Below are positions 63,139 to 64,000 of a stretch of DNA of 64,000 nucleotides, one piece after another. Position 1 is the first letter of the stretch. Each line of letters starts with the position of its first letter. The position numbers and the translations under genes were made by a program. The notes beneath the pieces were generated by a model, which saw nothing but the letters and a program-made list of their open reading frames with translations, had not been told where the DNA came from and made no database searches. The DNA is from Syncephalis plumigaleata (lineage: Eukaryota; Zoopagomycota; Zoopagomycetes; Zoopagales; Piptocephalidaceae): positions 1,612,001-1,676,000 of the forward strand of contig JAIXMF010000003.1 of assembly GCA_025201365.1 (NCBI GenBank), given 5' to 3'.

Positions 63139-64000
63139 CTATCTATAAAATACTGTTAAGAAACTATAACTACGATTAAATGCTCCCAATTCTATGTCAT
63201 CATTAGACATGTCCATAACACGCATTCCACCCACTCCGATGGGATTGTCTTGACGTTCGAATAGTTCTAGAGTGACAGCACTTAGGAAAGCTGGAATAGA
63301 CCCGCGTTCACCCACCCATAATCGAATGAGATTTTGTAGACTATTTGCGAAATCATCATTGCCACTGTTCACTAGCTGCATGACACCACGATCGTTGCCA
63401 TCGCTACTAAACACGAATGAATGATCATCACGACTGGAGTAGGCGGAGGTAAGACGAACACGTCCATTGGGGAGTAGTTCAAGCTTGTAGCCTAAAAGAC
63501 TATAAATGACATCTCGTAATTCACGTCCTTTAGCAGCAAATATCTAATGAATATCATGATTAATTACTACTACTAGTTTTACGTGCTACTATGTGTACGC
63601 ACCTCTCTTAATCGTCGCATTCGTTTAGCTTCAATGGCAAGTTCCTCTACTAGTCGTGCCTTTTCTGCTTGTTCATTAAGTAAACTCTGGAAAGGTACCG
63701 TATCAAGTGGCTCTCCTCCTTCTCCTTCTCCTCCCTCTAGTTTCGTATTCTGTTCTTCATCTTGATCAGTTGTCCTATTCATACCGCGATACTGTTTCAA
63801 TTTGTCCAATAGTTCTTTGTTCTCCTTTCGTAATGATTCCAATGTAGATTCCCGTATGGCAAAATCTTGTACCGCCAGATTATCCGAGAATTCCAATACC
63901 TAATGATTGACAACACTGTTATCTTCCTATTCAGTATGTACATAGCAACTATTGTCATTATGATCATTTATTTACCCTTATATTAGCACGATCGTAATCA
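63139..64000 (-). CDS. MAD1: Spindle assembly checkpoint protein Mad1, C-terminal part
   Basis: Scaffold that recruits Mad2 to unattached kinetochores. Three exons are seen: 63976->64000, 63603-63899 and 63139-63543. The coiled-coil segment (LESLRKENKELLDKLKQYRG; EQAEKARLVEELAIEAKRMRRLRE) precedes the globular C-terminal RWD-type domain: RDVIYSLLGYKLELLPNGRVRLTS, then the Mad1 block GSIPAFLSAVTLELFERQ. The RLRE heptad lies just before KGRELRDVIYSL. An acidic Gly/Glu loop interrupts the coil. The N-terminal two-thirds, including the Mad2-binding motif, lies beyond the window. Confidence 0.9.

Overview
This window reads as nuclear DNA of an early-diverging (zygomycete-grade) fungus; the lineage is an inference. 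Genes are dense on both strands and mostly cut by many 45-100 bp introns with GTAAGT-like donors and CTAAC/CTAAT-type branch points. The base composition is AT-rich, with many trinucleotide repeats and polyglutamine tracts. The gene set is fungal: ERG3 and CYP51 of ergosterol synthesis, HIS3-type IGP dehydratase, a hybrid histidine kinase, type I metacaspases, a cofactor-independent phosphoglycerate mutase, Tpt1, Ost5, Snf12 and an Slm1-like BAR-PH protein. I saw no rRNA, tRNA, CRISPR, transposon or virus-like element.

Layout. 1-914: 5' part of an unknown gene (-). 1214-6374: 16-exon GAF/hybrid histidine kinase (-). 7.7-8.4 kb: a small secreted peptide gene and a 67-aa membrane protein gene (+). 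8.7-11.6 kb: MCM7 (+). 11.8-13.95 kb: MFS inositol/sugar transporter (-). 14.3-22.4 kb: two paralogous metacaspase genes (-) flanking a secreted ENPP-type phosphodiesterase (-) and a 2.2 kb gene-poor stretch. 23.0-25.2 kb: iPGM (-). 25.8-26.5 kb: a secreted orphan (+). 26.5-33.4 kb: a large gene-free stretch, pyrimidine-rich from about 28.9 kb, leading into an intronless homeobox gene (33.4-35.3 kb, +). 36.2-37.2 kb: Tpt1 (+). 37.5-38.6 kb: ERG3 (+). 39.0-39.5 kb: Bet1 SNARE (-). 39.8-42.5 kb: a 16-exon HAUS3/augmin-like coiled-coil gene (+). 42.6-43.0 kb: OST5 (+). 43.3-43.8 kb: secreted orphan (-). 44.1-46.2 kb: a P450 (-). 47.6 kb: a second tiny secreted peptide (+). 48.6-49.3 kb: orphan (-). 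50.9-52.85 kb: Slm1-like (-). 53.5-56.1 kb: TFIIF alpha (-). 56.6 kb: glutaredoxin (+). 57.1-59.5 kb: Snf12/SMARCD (-). 60.2-62.1 kb: CYP51 (+). 62.3-63.05 kb: HIS3 (+). 63.14-64 kb: MAD1 C-terminus (-).

Themes. Two ergosterol genes (ERG3, CYP51) sit 22 kb apart. ERG3 has an exact SREBP-type element next to a CCAAT box, and CYP51 has a weaker version. The nuclear genes (MCM7, TFIIF alpha, Snf12, MAD1, HAUS3-like) look like ordinary housekeeping genes with no operon-like logic. My exon models were checked by frame closure: for most multi-exon genes the exon lengths sum to a multiple of three and the motifs stay in frame.

The most noteworthy signals are: (i) extremely short coding exons in the histidine kinase (7, 19 and 31 nt), two of which carry or abut catalytic motifs; (ii) an exon containing only the start codon in the ENPP gene; (iii) a HAUS3-like augmin subunit; (iv) a recurrent same-direction single-base frame break in several otherwise intact genes, most simply explained by missing bases in the assembly; and (v) a 4.5 kb strand-asymmetric pyrimidine-rich leader ahead of the homeobox gene.
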